Assembly: GCA_902826165.1 (NCBI GenBank) | Contig: CADEDV010000025.1 | Location: forward strand, 1 to 45,752 | Length of the DNA: 45,752 nt | Source of the DNA: an uncultured Bacteroidota bacterium | GTDB taxonomy: Bacteria > Bacteroidota > Bacteroidia > Chitinophagales > Chitinophagaceae | Direction of reading: 5' to 3' | In this document: piece by piece, positions 1-7,569 of the stretch | Numbering within the stretch: the stretch's first letter is position 1 | Layout: each line of letters starts with the position of its first letter | Notes under the pieces: generated by a model | The model's input: only the letters and a program-made list of their open reading frames with translations | Told to the model about the DNA's origin: nothing | Databases searched by the model: none | Made by a program: the position numbers and the translations under genes

Positions 1-478
1 TGATATCACCTGATCCGCTGACCGTAGCCGTGAGTTTATCGGTTAAACTGATATGATCAGCATTGATGCTGCCCGATCCGCTTACACGAAGGTTACAAGT
101 AGTGGCACTCAGGCTGCCGGTCATAAAGAAATTACCGGAACCGCTGAGGTTGACCATATCAGCTGAAGGCGCACTGATAGTAACGGTAATGTCTTCATGT
201 GATTTGACCCGCTTGCCATCTTTGATCTTGATGACAAGTTCATCACCCACTTTATTCGTTTCTAAAATATCCAGGATATTCTGTTGTGCCTGCACTTCCA
301 CTTTATAAACAGGATCGATCTTGTAATTCACTCTCCCGCTGATACTAACAGACACAGCTTTAAAACCGGAAACACTTCTTGTTTGAGTTACTACAGGGCC
401 CTCTCCCACCACTTTTTCGCAGGAACTAAAGAATAATGCAGAAAGAGTTGCTAATAATACAATACTTGTCTTTTTCAT
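1..478 (-). CDS. Head-GIN domain (DUF2807) lipoprotein, C-terminus outside window
   Basis: The reverse strand reads from ATG at 478 and stays open to the window edge, so the C-terminus is missing. The N-terminus (MKKTSIVLLATLSALFFSSC) is a lipoprotein signal ending in a lipobox cysteine, which predicts a membrane-anchored envelope protein. It continues with a beta-rich repetitive stretch (SVSISGRVNYKI, VNLSGSGNFFMTGS, LRVSGSGSINADHI) typical of DUF2807, the 'putative auto-transporter adhesin, head GIN' family of Bacteroidota. The biochemical role of that family is not established; surface or periplasmic scaffolding is only an inference. It lies 126 bases downstream of the TonB receptor gene on the same strand. 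A 14-base palindrome (533-546, ATTCAC-TG-GTGAAT) sits in the gap and may be a regulatory site. Confidence 0.85.
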   Translation of the reverse strand, partial: MKKTSIVLLATLSALFFSSCEKVVGEGPVVTQTRSVSGFKAVSVSISGRVNYKIDPVYKVEVQAQQNILDILETNKVGDELVIKIKDGKRVKSHEDITVTISAPSADMVNLSGSGNFFMTGSLSATTCNLRVSGSGSINADHISLTDKLTATVSGSGDI

Positions 479-604
479 GGTTTGTTGTTTTTGATAATTG
501 ATAAGGTTTTTATGCGATTTGATTGTTACAAAATTCACTGGTGAATGAGTTTCAGTCAAGGTCTTTTGTCATGAACTGAACTGTTCTGCTATTGAACTGC
601 TGTA

Positions 605-2935
605 TCAGAACTCCACTTTATAATTCAAGACGGGGATGATGCCGGTTTGGTACAGGTTTTTAATTTGTTCTTTGTCTTTATCGTAATACTGGTTGAACAG
701 GTTCAGCCGGTTGGTCAGGTTCTGTATATCCAGTGATAAGGTACTCGTCATCCGCCTGCGGTTCCATTTGATGCTCACCCGCAGGTCCGTTCTGAAATAG
801 GCCGGGTTTTGCAAACTGTAAGCTTCCTTTTCCTTGAATATGGTATAGCCGGCTGTTCTTGATGCTGCCAGATCAATAGGTGTTGTCCGTAGTCCTCCCG
901 CTGCAATCGTCCGCAGGTTCAGCCCGATCGTTTTTGCTTTTCGCTCATTCACAAAATCCTTCCCGGTGATCAGGGTAATGATATAGTTCCCGTTGAATCT
1001 TGTACTTCTTTCTTTACCATCCGCTGCGGTATATTTTGACTGGTAGAAAGAATTACTGAGTGTGAGGTAAAAATGATCCTGCAGGTATCTTTCCAATGAC
1101 AACTCCACACCATAATTTTTTCCTTTCCCTTTATTCACCAATGGATCGGTGATATAATCATATTCAATGTTCAGGGTGGAAATGGTGCTGCTGTCATGCG
1201 TTGCAATGGGGACATTGAATAACTGCTGGTAATATACTTCTGCTTTCAACTGCATATTCTTTGCCAGCCGGTAACTGTATGACAGCACATAATGATGCGA
1301 ACGGGTCAAATCCAAGTTCCTGTTGGGCATTATTGTTTCACCCGTTGGAGAAGTTGTTTGCGCAAAATAAACATTGAGTGTCTGCACCTGGCTGTGCAAT
1401 CCATAACCCGCTGCCAGGCTGCTGCGGTTACTCATATTCCATTTAGCAGAAAACCTTGGTTCAACTGAAGATGTGTTATTATGCGCCAGTCCCAGGTAAT
1501 GCAGCCCGGCTGTCAGTGCCACTTCATTCGACGGCTTATATTGCCACTGTGCAAATGCCTGTCTTGTAGCGGTGCTGCCCCTGCTGTTTAGTTTTTCTTC
1601 CAGCGGGTCACCATCGTTGTCGGCTGATAACCTGTAAAATTTGTAATTGATCTCTTTATTAATAAATCCTGCACGCAGGTTCAGTCGCTTACTGAATTGA
1701 TAATTGGCCGTAATATTAAATAAGAGATTCCTGGTTATAAACTTTTCCCGGTGTGATGTTGTTAACGAAAAATCATCTTCTGTAAAATCTTCATCATAGG
1801 CAATTTTGGTAGTAGAAACTCCGACACCTGTATTGATCTTTAATTTACTGCCCACCAACAGCGAGTGGTTAATGCCGCTCATTCCCGTATTGGAAATGAA
1901 TGTGGAAACATAGCGGTCTCCCCGGCTTTCCCACTTGGACGAATCTTTTTCCGGCTGGTAATCCTGGTCGCTCAAACCACCAAAACCAAAGATGGTAAAG
2001 CTGCCTGCTTTTTTAGTGGGGAGAAAGATATTATACGAAAGATCCTGGAAATTGGTCATGTTATCATTGGGCAGCACCCCGATCTTTCCCAGTAATGAAA
2101 GTGTTGAATACCGGTAATTGATGAGATAGGAACCTTTGTATTTTTTGGAGAAAGGCCCTTCTGCAGATGCATTCAACCCCAATACACCTGCCTGCAGGGA
2201 AAATTCTTTTTTCTCATTATTCCCTTTTCTCAGTTTCAGGTCAAATACGCCACTCAGTGCATTTCCATACTCCGCTGCAAAAGCAGAGGTCACAAAATCA
2301 GAATTCGCCAATAACTGCGAACTGAGAATAGAGATACCGCCACCGCTTAATCCGGGCTGGCTGAAATGGTTCGGCGAAGGAATATCCATGCCTTCCATTC
2401 TCCATAACAAACCCGTGGGAGAATTGCCACGGATAATAATATTGTTGTTGCCATCATCGTTGGCCATTACGCCGGGGAAAGAAGCTGCCATACGTAAAGG
2501 ATCATTTACCGCCGCTGCATATTTCTGTGTCTCTTCCACGGTAAATGCTCTTGCACTGACGGCACTCATATCATTCAGTGGTTTATTCTTTTTGTTATTG
2601 GCTTTAATGACCACTTCCTTTTCTGTTCGCACCAATACTTCCAGTGGTACTGTCAATACTGTTTCCTTGCCGGAATTAATAACAATATTATCCAGTATGG
2701 CTTCCTTAAAACCAGAGAAGCTGATTGTAATACGATAGGTGCCGACAGAAAGGTTCTTAAAACGAAAGTTCCCGTTTGCATCAGTGATCACCGATTGATC
2801 ACCGATCGTAACAGTGGCTCCCTGCAGGGGTTGTTGCAATACCTGGTCGGTGACAGTACCCCTGAGTTGTTGGGTGAACTGCGCTTTTGTGACCAGTGTT
2901 AAAAAGGATAAGGCAATCAAAAAACGGATCTTCAT
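605..2935 (-). CDS. TonB-dependent outer-membrane receptor with N-terminal carboxypeptidase-regulatory-like domain
   Basis: This 776-residue protein begins with a signal peptide (MKIRFLIALSFLTLVTKAQ). A CarboxypepD_reg-like beta-sandwich follows (about 22-110, with GTVTDQVLQQPLQGATVTIG), then a TonB plug (about 140-235, with NIIIRGNSPTGLLWRMEG) and a long outer-membrane barrel ending in an aromatic residue (NYKVEF), the usual barrel signal. It should import a ligand across the outer membrane using TonB energy; the ligand cannot be read from sequence. It has no STN signalling domain of its own. That domain sits on the protein encoded immediately upstream, which suggests the two work together in the FecI/FecR cascade. 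It is the last gene of the sigma/anti-sigma/STN/receptor series, 80 bases after the preceding gene. Confidence 0.93.
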   Translation of the reverse strand: MKIRFLIALSFLTLVTKAQFTQQLRGTVTDQVLQQPLQGATVTIGDQSVITDANGNFRFKNLSVGTYRITISFSGFKEAILDNIVINSGKETVLTVPLEVLVRTEKEVVIKANNKKNKPLNDMSAVSARAFTVEETQKYAAAVNDPLRMAASFPGVMANDDGNNNIIIRGNSPTGLLWRMEGMDIPSPNHFSQPGLSGGGISILSSQLLANSDFVTSAFAAEYGNALSGVFDLKLRKGNNEKKEFSLQAGVLGLNASAEGPFSKKYKGSYLINYRYSTLSLLGKIGVLPNDNMTNFQDLSYNIFLPTKKAGSFTIFGFGGLSDQDYQPEKDSSKWESRGDRYVSTFISNTGMSGINHSLLVGSKLKINTGVGVSTTKIAYDEDFTEDDFSLTTSHREKFITRNLLFNITANYQFSKRLNLRAGFINKEINYKFYRLSADNDGDPLEEKLNSRGSTATRQAFAQWQYKPSNEVALTAGLHYLGLAHNNTSSVEPRFSAKWNMSNRSSLAAGYGLHSQVQTLNVYFAQTTSPTGETIMPNRNLDLTRSHHYVLSYSYRLAKNMQLKAEVYYQQLFNVPIATHDSSTISTLNIEYDYITDPLVNKGKGKNYGVELSLERYLQDHFYLTLSNSFYQSKYTAADGKERSTRFNGNYIITLITGKDFVNERKAKTIGLNLRTIAAGGLRTTPIDLAASRTAGYTIFKEKEAYSLQNPAYFRTDLRVSIKWNRRRMTSTLSLDIQNLTNRLNLFNQYYDKDKEQIKNLYQTGIIPVLNYKVEF

Positions 2936-2943
2936 GTTCTTCT

Positions 2944-2979
2944 TTGTTGTAGTTGATTAATGGTTTTATACTACAACAA
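2944..2979. repeat. 10-bp perfect inverted repeat before the TonB receptor gene
   Basis: Arms TTGTTGTAGT (2944-2953) and ACTACAACAA (2970-2979) are perfectly complementary around a 16-nt loop. They lie in the 80-base gap between the STN protein gene and the receptor gene, close to the receptor start. The minus strand just upstream also carries three G-runs spaced by TA (around 2989-3003). No T-run follows, so this is not a classical terminator. A hairpin controlling receptor expression within the operon is possible but inferred only. Confidence 0.5.
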
Positions 2980-3015
2980 CTGAAGTAATCCCTACCCCTA
3001 CCCGTTAACAAAATT

Positions 3016-4863
3016 TTAGAAGAAGTTGATACCGGCATTCCAGCCAAACCAGCCTTTCACCTGATCGCTGAATTTATATGTATTATACCCGGATGGCGGA
3101 ACCGGGAATCGGTAGCCGCTTATTCCTGTCGCCTGATCGGATATATACACATTAAACGAAGGTCCGGCAAAAAGCGAAACATATTTATTCAGCTTCACAT
3201 TCAGGTTTAGCTGAAACTTATTAAGGATATTGGTATAATCCCAGGAACCGAGATAAAGATATTGCGAACTCAGCTCAGGGTTCAGGGTAAGAGATTTTCT
3301 TTTATTCAATGCAAGTTCACTGCCCAGGCCATAACCGAAACTGTACACTTTGGCTGAATCACTCACATTTGCACCTGCCATCAGGATGCTGTATAACTTA
3401 GCATTCCCGGTTTTAAAAGCTGCATTCACATTCAGCACTTCATTGGTGGAGAAGCTGAGCTTATGATAACCTTTCAGTACAATATTGATCAGCCCGATAC
3501 TATATCCTTCTGATGTGTCGCAAATATTAATGAGACCAAACTGGACGCCTTTCAATTTTTTTGTATAGTTGAAAACACCGGATATCTGCACCCCGTTGAT
3601 CTCTTTATTACTGAAATTAAGTACCCCGGCGATCTGTACACCGCTTACTTTTTTCCGGGAAAAATTTCCCACCCCACTAACCTGTACACCTTTCACACTA
3701 TCGGTGACATGATTATAAACACCTGCCACCTGGAACCCGGTGAAATTACCTCTTACCACGTTGTTAACCCCCGCAGCCTGGAAAGCTTTCACAGTATCCA
3801 GCACCATATTATTGATACCTGCGATCTGCACACCTTTTACTTCACCACCTACCGCATTGAACAAACCGGCGGCCTGGAAATATTTTACTTCATTCTTATT
3901 AATATTAAACAAGCCACCGATCTCTATGCCGTTGGTACCGGCTGTATAACCTCCCAATGCATTCAATGAAAAATTGTTGACGACCTGTCCGCCCATCCTG
4001 CCATGTGATCCCAAACCGGGAACAAAGGAGAACTGGAAAGGACGGGTGGTAAAGAATTTTTTCAGGTTCAGGCTTTGCACTTTCTGTTTGGCAGATAACA
4101 AAAATCGCCCCATACCGGTGCGTTCCACTTTGATCGAGTCTCTTTTGACAATAGTATTAATCGTGTCGATTGGCTTTATCTCCTGCACCGAATCGGTGAG
4201 CAGGTAATCTTCCGGGCTGATAATAACCCGGTCCTGCTCCCTGTCTACCGGTATCATGGTAATGGTCAGTTCCTGGCTGAGCCTTGGCTGAATAACAATG
4301 GAAGTATCCTCGTAAAATTCTTTGCTGATCGTTAGGGTGGCTGTACTGGCTTTACTGCTTTTTAGTTTCAGTTTAAAAAAACCTTCTGGGTCGGTTAGTG
4401 CGGAAACCAATTGCCGTTTTTCATACACGCTGGCTTCATTGATGGCAGTACCTGATTGTTCGTCATACACATGGCCGCTTACGGCATATATTCTTTCCTC
4501 TGTCACCGCTTTATTCGTTACAATGGTCATTCGTATTGGTGCCCTGCGGATAATAATATAGTTCCCACTTTCCCTGAATTCGTAGGCCGTATTGAAGAGA
4601 ATACTTAATATCTCCTTCACGGTTTTATTACGGGCATTAAATGTTACCAAGCTGTCTTTCTTAATGATATTCGAGTTGTACGAAAAATAGAAATCGCCTT
4701 TATTACTGAGTATCTCCAGCACATTATCCAACCGCTGCCGGTTTACTTCCAGGGAGATATTTTTTGATAAAAGATTTTGCCCAAAACAACCAAGGCTCAC
4801 AAAAAGAAGAACTACCGCTCCCAAAAACTTACCGTATCTCATTGCTCTTATTGAATTATTCAA
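3016..4863 (-). CDS. STN and carboxypeptidase-regulatory-like protein with GVQxAGxxN surface repeats (LA_2272-like)
   Basis: A 615-residue secreted protein. A signal peptide (about 1-28) is followed by an STN (secretin/TonB short N-terminal) domain at about 33-108 (LEVNRQRLDNVLEILSNKG), a CarboxypepD_reg-like domain at about 127-205, and a linker. From about 270 comes a repeat region with about ten copies of a roughly 20-residue unit carrying GVQxAGxxN (GVQIAGINN, GFQVAGVYN, GVQVSGVGN). The C-terminus looks like a small outer-membrane beta structure. STN domains usually pass a receptor's occupancy signal to FecR in the periplasm. Here the STN is detached from the receptor and carried on a repeat protein. 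The stop of fecR overlaps this start by 8 bases, so the two are translationally coupled. The domain naming is solid; the signalling role is inferred from family and context. Confidence 0.85.
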   Translation of the reverse strand: MNNSIRAMRYGKFLGAVVLLFVSLGCFGQNLLSKNISLEVNRQRLDNVLEILSNKGDFYFSYNSNIIKKDSLVTFNARNKTVKEILSILFNTAYEFRESGNYIIIRRAPIRMTIVTNKAVTEERIYAVSGHVYDEQSGTAINEASVYEKRQLVSALTDPEGFFKLKLKSSKASTATLTISKEFYEDTSIVIQPRLSQELTITMIPVDREQDRVIISPEDYLLTDSVQEIKPIDTINTIVKRDSIKVERTGMGRFLLSAKQKVQSLNLKKFFTTRPFQFSFVPGLGSHGRMGGQVVNNFSLNALGGYTAGTNGIEIGGLFNINKNEVKYFQAAGLFNAVGGEVKGVQIAGINNMVLDTVKAFQAAGVNNVVRGNFTGFQVAGVYNHVTDSVKGVQVSGVGNFSRKKVSGVQIAGVLNFSNKEINGVQISGVFNYTKKLKGVQFGLINICDTSEGYSIGLINIVLKGYHKLSFSTNEVLNVNAAFKTGNAKLYSILMAGANVSDSAKVYSFGYGLGSELALNKRKSLTLNPELSSQYLYLGSWDYTNILNKFQLNLNVKLNKYVSLFAGPSFNVYISDQATGISGYRFPVPPSGYNTYKFSDQVKGWFGWNAGINFF

Positions 4864-5800
4864 GGATTATTTTGTCAGCAGTCTTTGTAACCTTAATACT
4901 AAATGTCAGCCGGATCACTTCCAGCACCTGGTCCAATGATTCATTGACAAAAATGGTATTCATTGGCAGGTTCCTCAGTTCAGCCCTCCCGATTTCAATA
5001 TTGGCTCCATAAGCTTCATTCAGCACATCTACCAGTTTCCAGAGTGGCGTATCGTCACATACAAATTCTTTGGTACGGTAATAATTATACAGTTGATCGC
5101 TTACCACCTGTTTCTCCGCCATCGCTGTATCAGCAGCACCGATCAGTATTTTTTCCCCGGCCTTCAGTTCAACCGTTTTGCCATTTTTAGTAACTCTTAC
5201 TATACCGGTTTCCACCAGCACTTCTGTTTTATCATTATGGCTTTTAATATTGAAAGAAGTACCCACTACTGTCACCTCTACATCATTCACATCAATTACA
5301 AAAGGTTTTTTCTTATCGGGAGTCACATTAAAGAAAGCCTCTCCTTTTAAATTGATCTTCCTTTTATCGCCTTTAAATTTTGACGGATAGCTGATGGAAG
5401 AATTTTTATTCAACACCACCACCGATCCATCGGATAAGGTATCATTCAATACCTGCTGTTGTGTTTGCACCAGTAGTTCTTTCACCGGTGCATCTCTATT
5501 GAATACATTATAGCCCAGCCATCCCAGGCTAACCAATACTGTAACAGCTGCCGCCACTTTCATCCAGGAGTAACGGCTGCGTTGTTCTGTTATCTTACCC
5601 TCTTCACTTTTATTGATCCGCTGCTGAAATTTTTCCCAGGCCATCTCCGTATCCACCGTGGATACAGCTGCCAGTTGCCGGCTGCTTTCCCAGATTCGTT
5701 TCAATTGGTCGTAGTAAGCCTGGTTAGCTGGATCTTCATTCATCCATTGCTGTACCAGTTGCTGTTCAGCAGTATTGGCCTCCCCCAGCAATTGCTTCAC
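4856..5800 (-). CDS. FecR-family anti-sigma factor (start uncertain)
   Basis: The protein has the Bacteroidota FecR layout: a cytoplasmic helical anti-sigma region (about 1-90, QLLGEANTAEQQLVQQWM), one membrane segment (about 87-108, SWMKVAAAVTVLVSLGWLGY), a periplasmic FecR beta domain (about 120-215, with GEAFFNVTPDKKKPFVIDV), and a C-terminal DUF4974 domain (about 250-314) that contacts the STN partner. It should hold the adjacent sigma factor inactive until the STN protein signals. The start is odd. The coordinates use GTG at 5800, but the frame is open back to 5863 and encodes typical FecR N-terminal sequence (YTLEEKFYHINDDLLV) with no ATG, GTG or TTG. A start at ATT 5857, overlapping the end of the sigma gene, would fit the family better. 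Confidence 0.88.
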   Translation of the reverse strand: MKQLLGEANTAEQQLVQQWMNEDPANQAYYDQLKRIWESSRQLAAVSTVDTEMAWEKFQQRINKSEEGKITEQRSRYSWMKVAAAVTVLVSLGWLGYNVFNRDAPVKELLVQTQQQVLNDTLSDGSVVVLNKNSSISYPSKFKGDKRKINLKGEAFFNVTPDKKKPFVIDVNDVEVTVVGTSFNIKSHNDKTEVLVETGIVRVTKNGKTVELKAGEKILIGAADTAMAEKQVVSDQLYNYYRTKEFVCDDTPLWKLVDVLNEAYGANIEIGRAELRNLPMNTIFVNESLDQVLEVIRLTFSIKVTKTADKIILE

Positions 5801-5849
5801 CAGCAGGTCATCGTTAATATGGTAGAATTTTTCTTCCAGGGTGTAGGTA

Positions 5850-6419
5850 TTAAAAATGAATAATTAAAAACAGCAGGGTTAAAAAATCAACCAGTTTGAG
5901 ACGCAGCTGCTTTAGCGCCTTGCCCATCTGGTTTTCGACGGTCTTTATGGAAATATCCAGCTGATCAGCGATCTCCCGGTATTTCATTTTTTCAAAACGG
6001 CTGAGTTGGAAAACAGTACGGCATTGCTCGGGCAGCTCATTCAATGCTTCCCTGATCTTTTGTTCCAGCTCCTTGCTGATCATTTTCGCCGGTCCATTCA
6101 CAGATTCATTCTTCATACTATACGCCACATGTAACTGGTGATTTGCTTTTACTTTCTGATGCTTCAGCTGGTTCAGGCATTGATTATGAACGGCCCGGTA
6201 TAAATAAGCCGCCACTGAACCGGAGAAAGAAAGGTGCTCCGCTCTTTCCCATAATTTAAAAAATACCTGTTGTACGGCTTCTTCTGCATCGGCCTCATCT
6301 TTCACTATAGTGCAGGCATAGGCATGCAGGTTCTTAAAATATGTTTTAAAAACCTCCTCGAAAGCGGACGAATCTCTCTTCGCCAGCTGTGCCGTAAGGG
6401 TGTGCTCCTGCAATTCCAT
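5850..6419 (-). CDS. ECF RNA polymerase sigma-70 factor (FecI/SigK-like, Bacteroidota expansion)
   Basis: A 189-residue sigma factor starting at ATG 6419 (MELQEHTLTAQLAKRD); a longer frame to 6464 adds 15 unlikely residues. Region 2 covers about 20-90 (AFEEVFKTYFKNLHAYACTI, DEADAEEAVQQVFFKLWE). Region 4 with its helix-turn-helix covers about 120-175 (LPEQCRTVFQLSRFEKMKYREIA). The length and sequence fit the Bacteroidota-specific ECF family (TIGR02985 type). It directs RNA polymerase to its regulon, probably including its own operon, and is controlled by the FecR gene that follows and overlaps it. It is the first gene of the four-gene signalling cassette. A TACTTTTG box at 6472-6479 on the minus strand is a candidate promoter. 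Confidence 0.93.
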   Translation of the reverse strand: MELQEHTLTAQLAKRDSSAFEEVFKTYFKNLHAYACTIVKDEADAEEAVQQVFFKLWERAEHLSFSGSVAAYLYRAVHNQCLNQLKHQKVKANHQLHVAYSMKNESVNGPAKMISKELEQKIREALNELPEQCRTVFQLSRFEKMKYREIADQLDISIKTVENQMGKALKQLRLKLVDFLTLLFLIIHF

Positions 6420-6471
6420 GCTGATGGCCCTGAGTCCTTGTTCTGCTATTAAAGCTGCGCCCAAAAGTACT

Positions 6472-6479
6472 TTTTACTA
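6472..6479 (-). promoter_or_regulatory. Candidate -7 box (TACTTTTG) for the ECF sigma gene
   Basis: The minus strand reads TACTTTTG, a full match to the Bacteroidota TAnnTTTG box, 52 bases before the sigma ATG. No well-spaced TTTG -33 element was found, so this is a partial promoter match. Confidence 0.4.
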
Positions 6480-6665
6480 TAACACCCAAACTACCGTTTA
6501 CCCCTATTTAAGCATGAAAAATAGTTTCGGTTGAACAGGCTGAGGGGTTACCGGGATGAATTGTCCTTCCCTGGTACCCGGAAAATACCACGAAGTGGGA
6601 ATTGACTCCGGCTGGCAGCAGGGTTACCTTTAGTAGCTTTTATTATTCACCAAACCCCACGAACC

Positions 6666-7484
6666 ATGGCACTTTCTGTTGAGATCATCAAAATGGCCCA
6701 AAGCATTTTGAATGAAAAAGGACATAATGCAGGTGATATTGATGGCATTGCCGGAGATAGTACAGCGGCTGCATTAAATAAAGTAAATGATCTCCCTAAA
6801 AGCTGGAGCCTCGAAAAAAAGATCACCGGCCTGATCCAGTTATATGCGAAAGGCCGTGGTATTGACCCGGGTGATATTGACGGCCTCTGGGGGCAACGTA
6901 CCCAGGAAGCTTATGACCAACTGAAACACCAGTTGTTGTTTGGTCATACCGAAGATCCCTGGCGGCCCGAGGAAACAACGATCACCACTAATCCTAATAA
7001 CTGGCCGGTTCAGACACAGGCGGCCATGAATGCATTTTACGGACCAGCGATGGCTACGGGAAATCCTAACCTTACCAGTATGAACCTGCCTTACCCGATG
7101 GTAATTGCCTGGGACCCCACTAAAACAATTACTAAGATCACCTGCCATAAAAAAGTAAAAGACAGTATTATCAAAGTGCTCACGAATGTATTCGATGAAT
7201 ACGGTATTGAGAAGATCAGGGCATTGCGCCTCCATTATTTCGGTGGCTGTTTTAATTACCGGTTGATGCGGGGCGGTACGCAACTCAGTACGCATTCCTG
7301 GGGTATTGCCCTTGATTTTGATCCTGAGAACAACCAGCTGAAATGGGGACGGGATCGGGCACTTTTTGCCAAACCTGATTATATCAAATGGTGGGAATGC
7401 TGGGAAAAAGAAGGCTGGGTAAGTCTTGGCCGGCAACGCAACTACGATTGGATGCATGTGCAGGCAGCAAAATTAAACAGCTGA
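6666..7484 (+). CDS. Peptidoglycan-binding protein with M15-type DD/LD-peptidase domain
   Basis: 272 residues. Two N-terminal peptidoglycan-binding-like repeats (about 5-40, DIDGIAGDSTAAALN; about 53-90, DIDGLWGQRTQEAYDQL) precede an M15 peptidase domain (about 135-272). The zinc site is visible as H210-(6)-D217 in THSWGIALDFD and H264 in DWMHVQ, with D261 as probable catalytic acid. It should cleave the peptide stem of peptidoglycan. There is no signal peptide or membrane segment, which is unusual for a cellular wall enzyme and resembles a phage endolysin, but no phage genes are near. It stands alone, divergent from the sigma gene, and ends at a clear terminator. The start ATG 6666 puts the first repeat at the N-terminus. 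Confidence 0.88.
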   Translation: MALSVEIIKMAQSILNEKGHNAGDIDGIAGDSTAAALNKVNDLPKSWSLEKKITGLIQLYAKGRGIDPGDIDGLWGQRTQEAYDQLKHQLLFGHTEDPWRPEETTITTNPNNWPVQTQAAMNAFYGPAMATGNPNLTSMNLPYPMVIAWDPTKTITKITCHKKVKDSIIKVLTNVFDEYGIEKIRALRLHYFGGCFNYRLMRGGTQLSTHSWGIALDFDPENNQLKWGRDRALFAKPDYIKWWECWEKEGWVSLGRQRNYDWMHVQAAKLNS

Positions 7485-7520
7485 GCCATTAATTTATTTT
7501 TATCCGGACGGTTTGTATAA

Positions 7521-7549
7521 AGGGATGCTTTTCGAAGCATCTCTTTTTT
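7521..7549 (+). terminator. Rho-independent terminator after the M15 peptidase gene
   Basis: Stem AGGGATGCTT (7521-7530) / AAGCATCTCT (7535-7544) with a TTCG tetraloop and one G-T wobble, running into a T-tract. It lies 37 bases after the peptidase stop. A TATCTTTA promoter-like box for the next gene (7549-7556) begins right behind it. Confidence 0.8.
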
Positions 7550-7569
7550 ATCTTTATCCAAATAAGATT

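Noticed and set aside
2136-2738. 200-codon plus-strand open frame opposite the TonB receptor gene
   Set aside because: It lies wholly inside a well-supported receptor gene on the other strand and encodes nothing recognisable.
6545-6590. Imperfect inverted repeat (GGTTACCGGGA / TCCCTGGTACC) upstream of the M15 peptidase gene
   Set aside because: It has mismatches in the arms and no T-run or known consensus; too weak to annotate.
6840-7457. 205-codon minus-strand open frame opposite the M15 peptidase gene
   Set aside because: The plus-strand frame carries clear zinc and binding motifs; the antisense frame has none.
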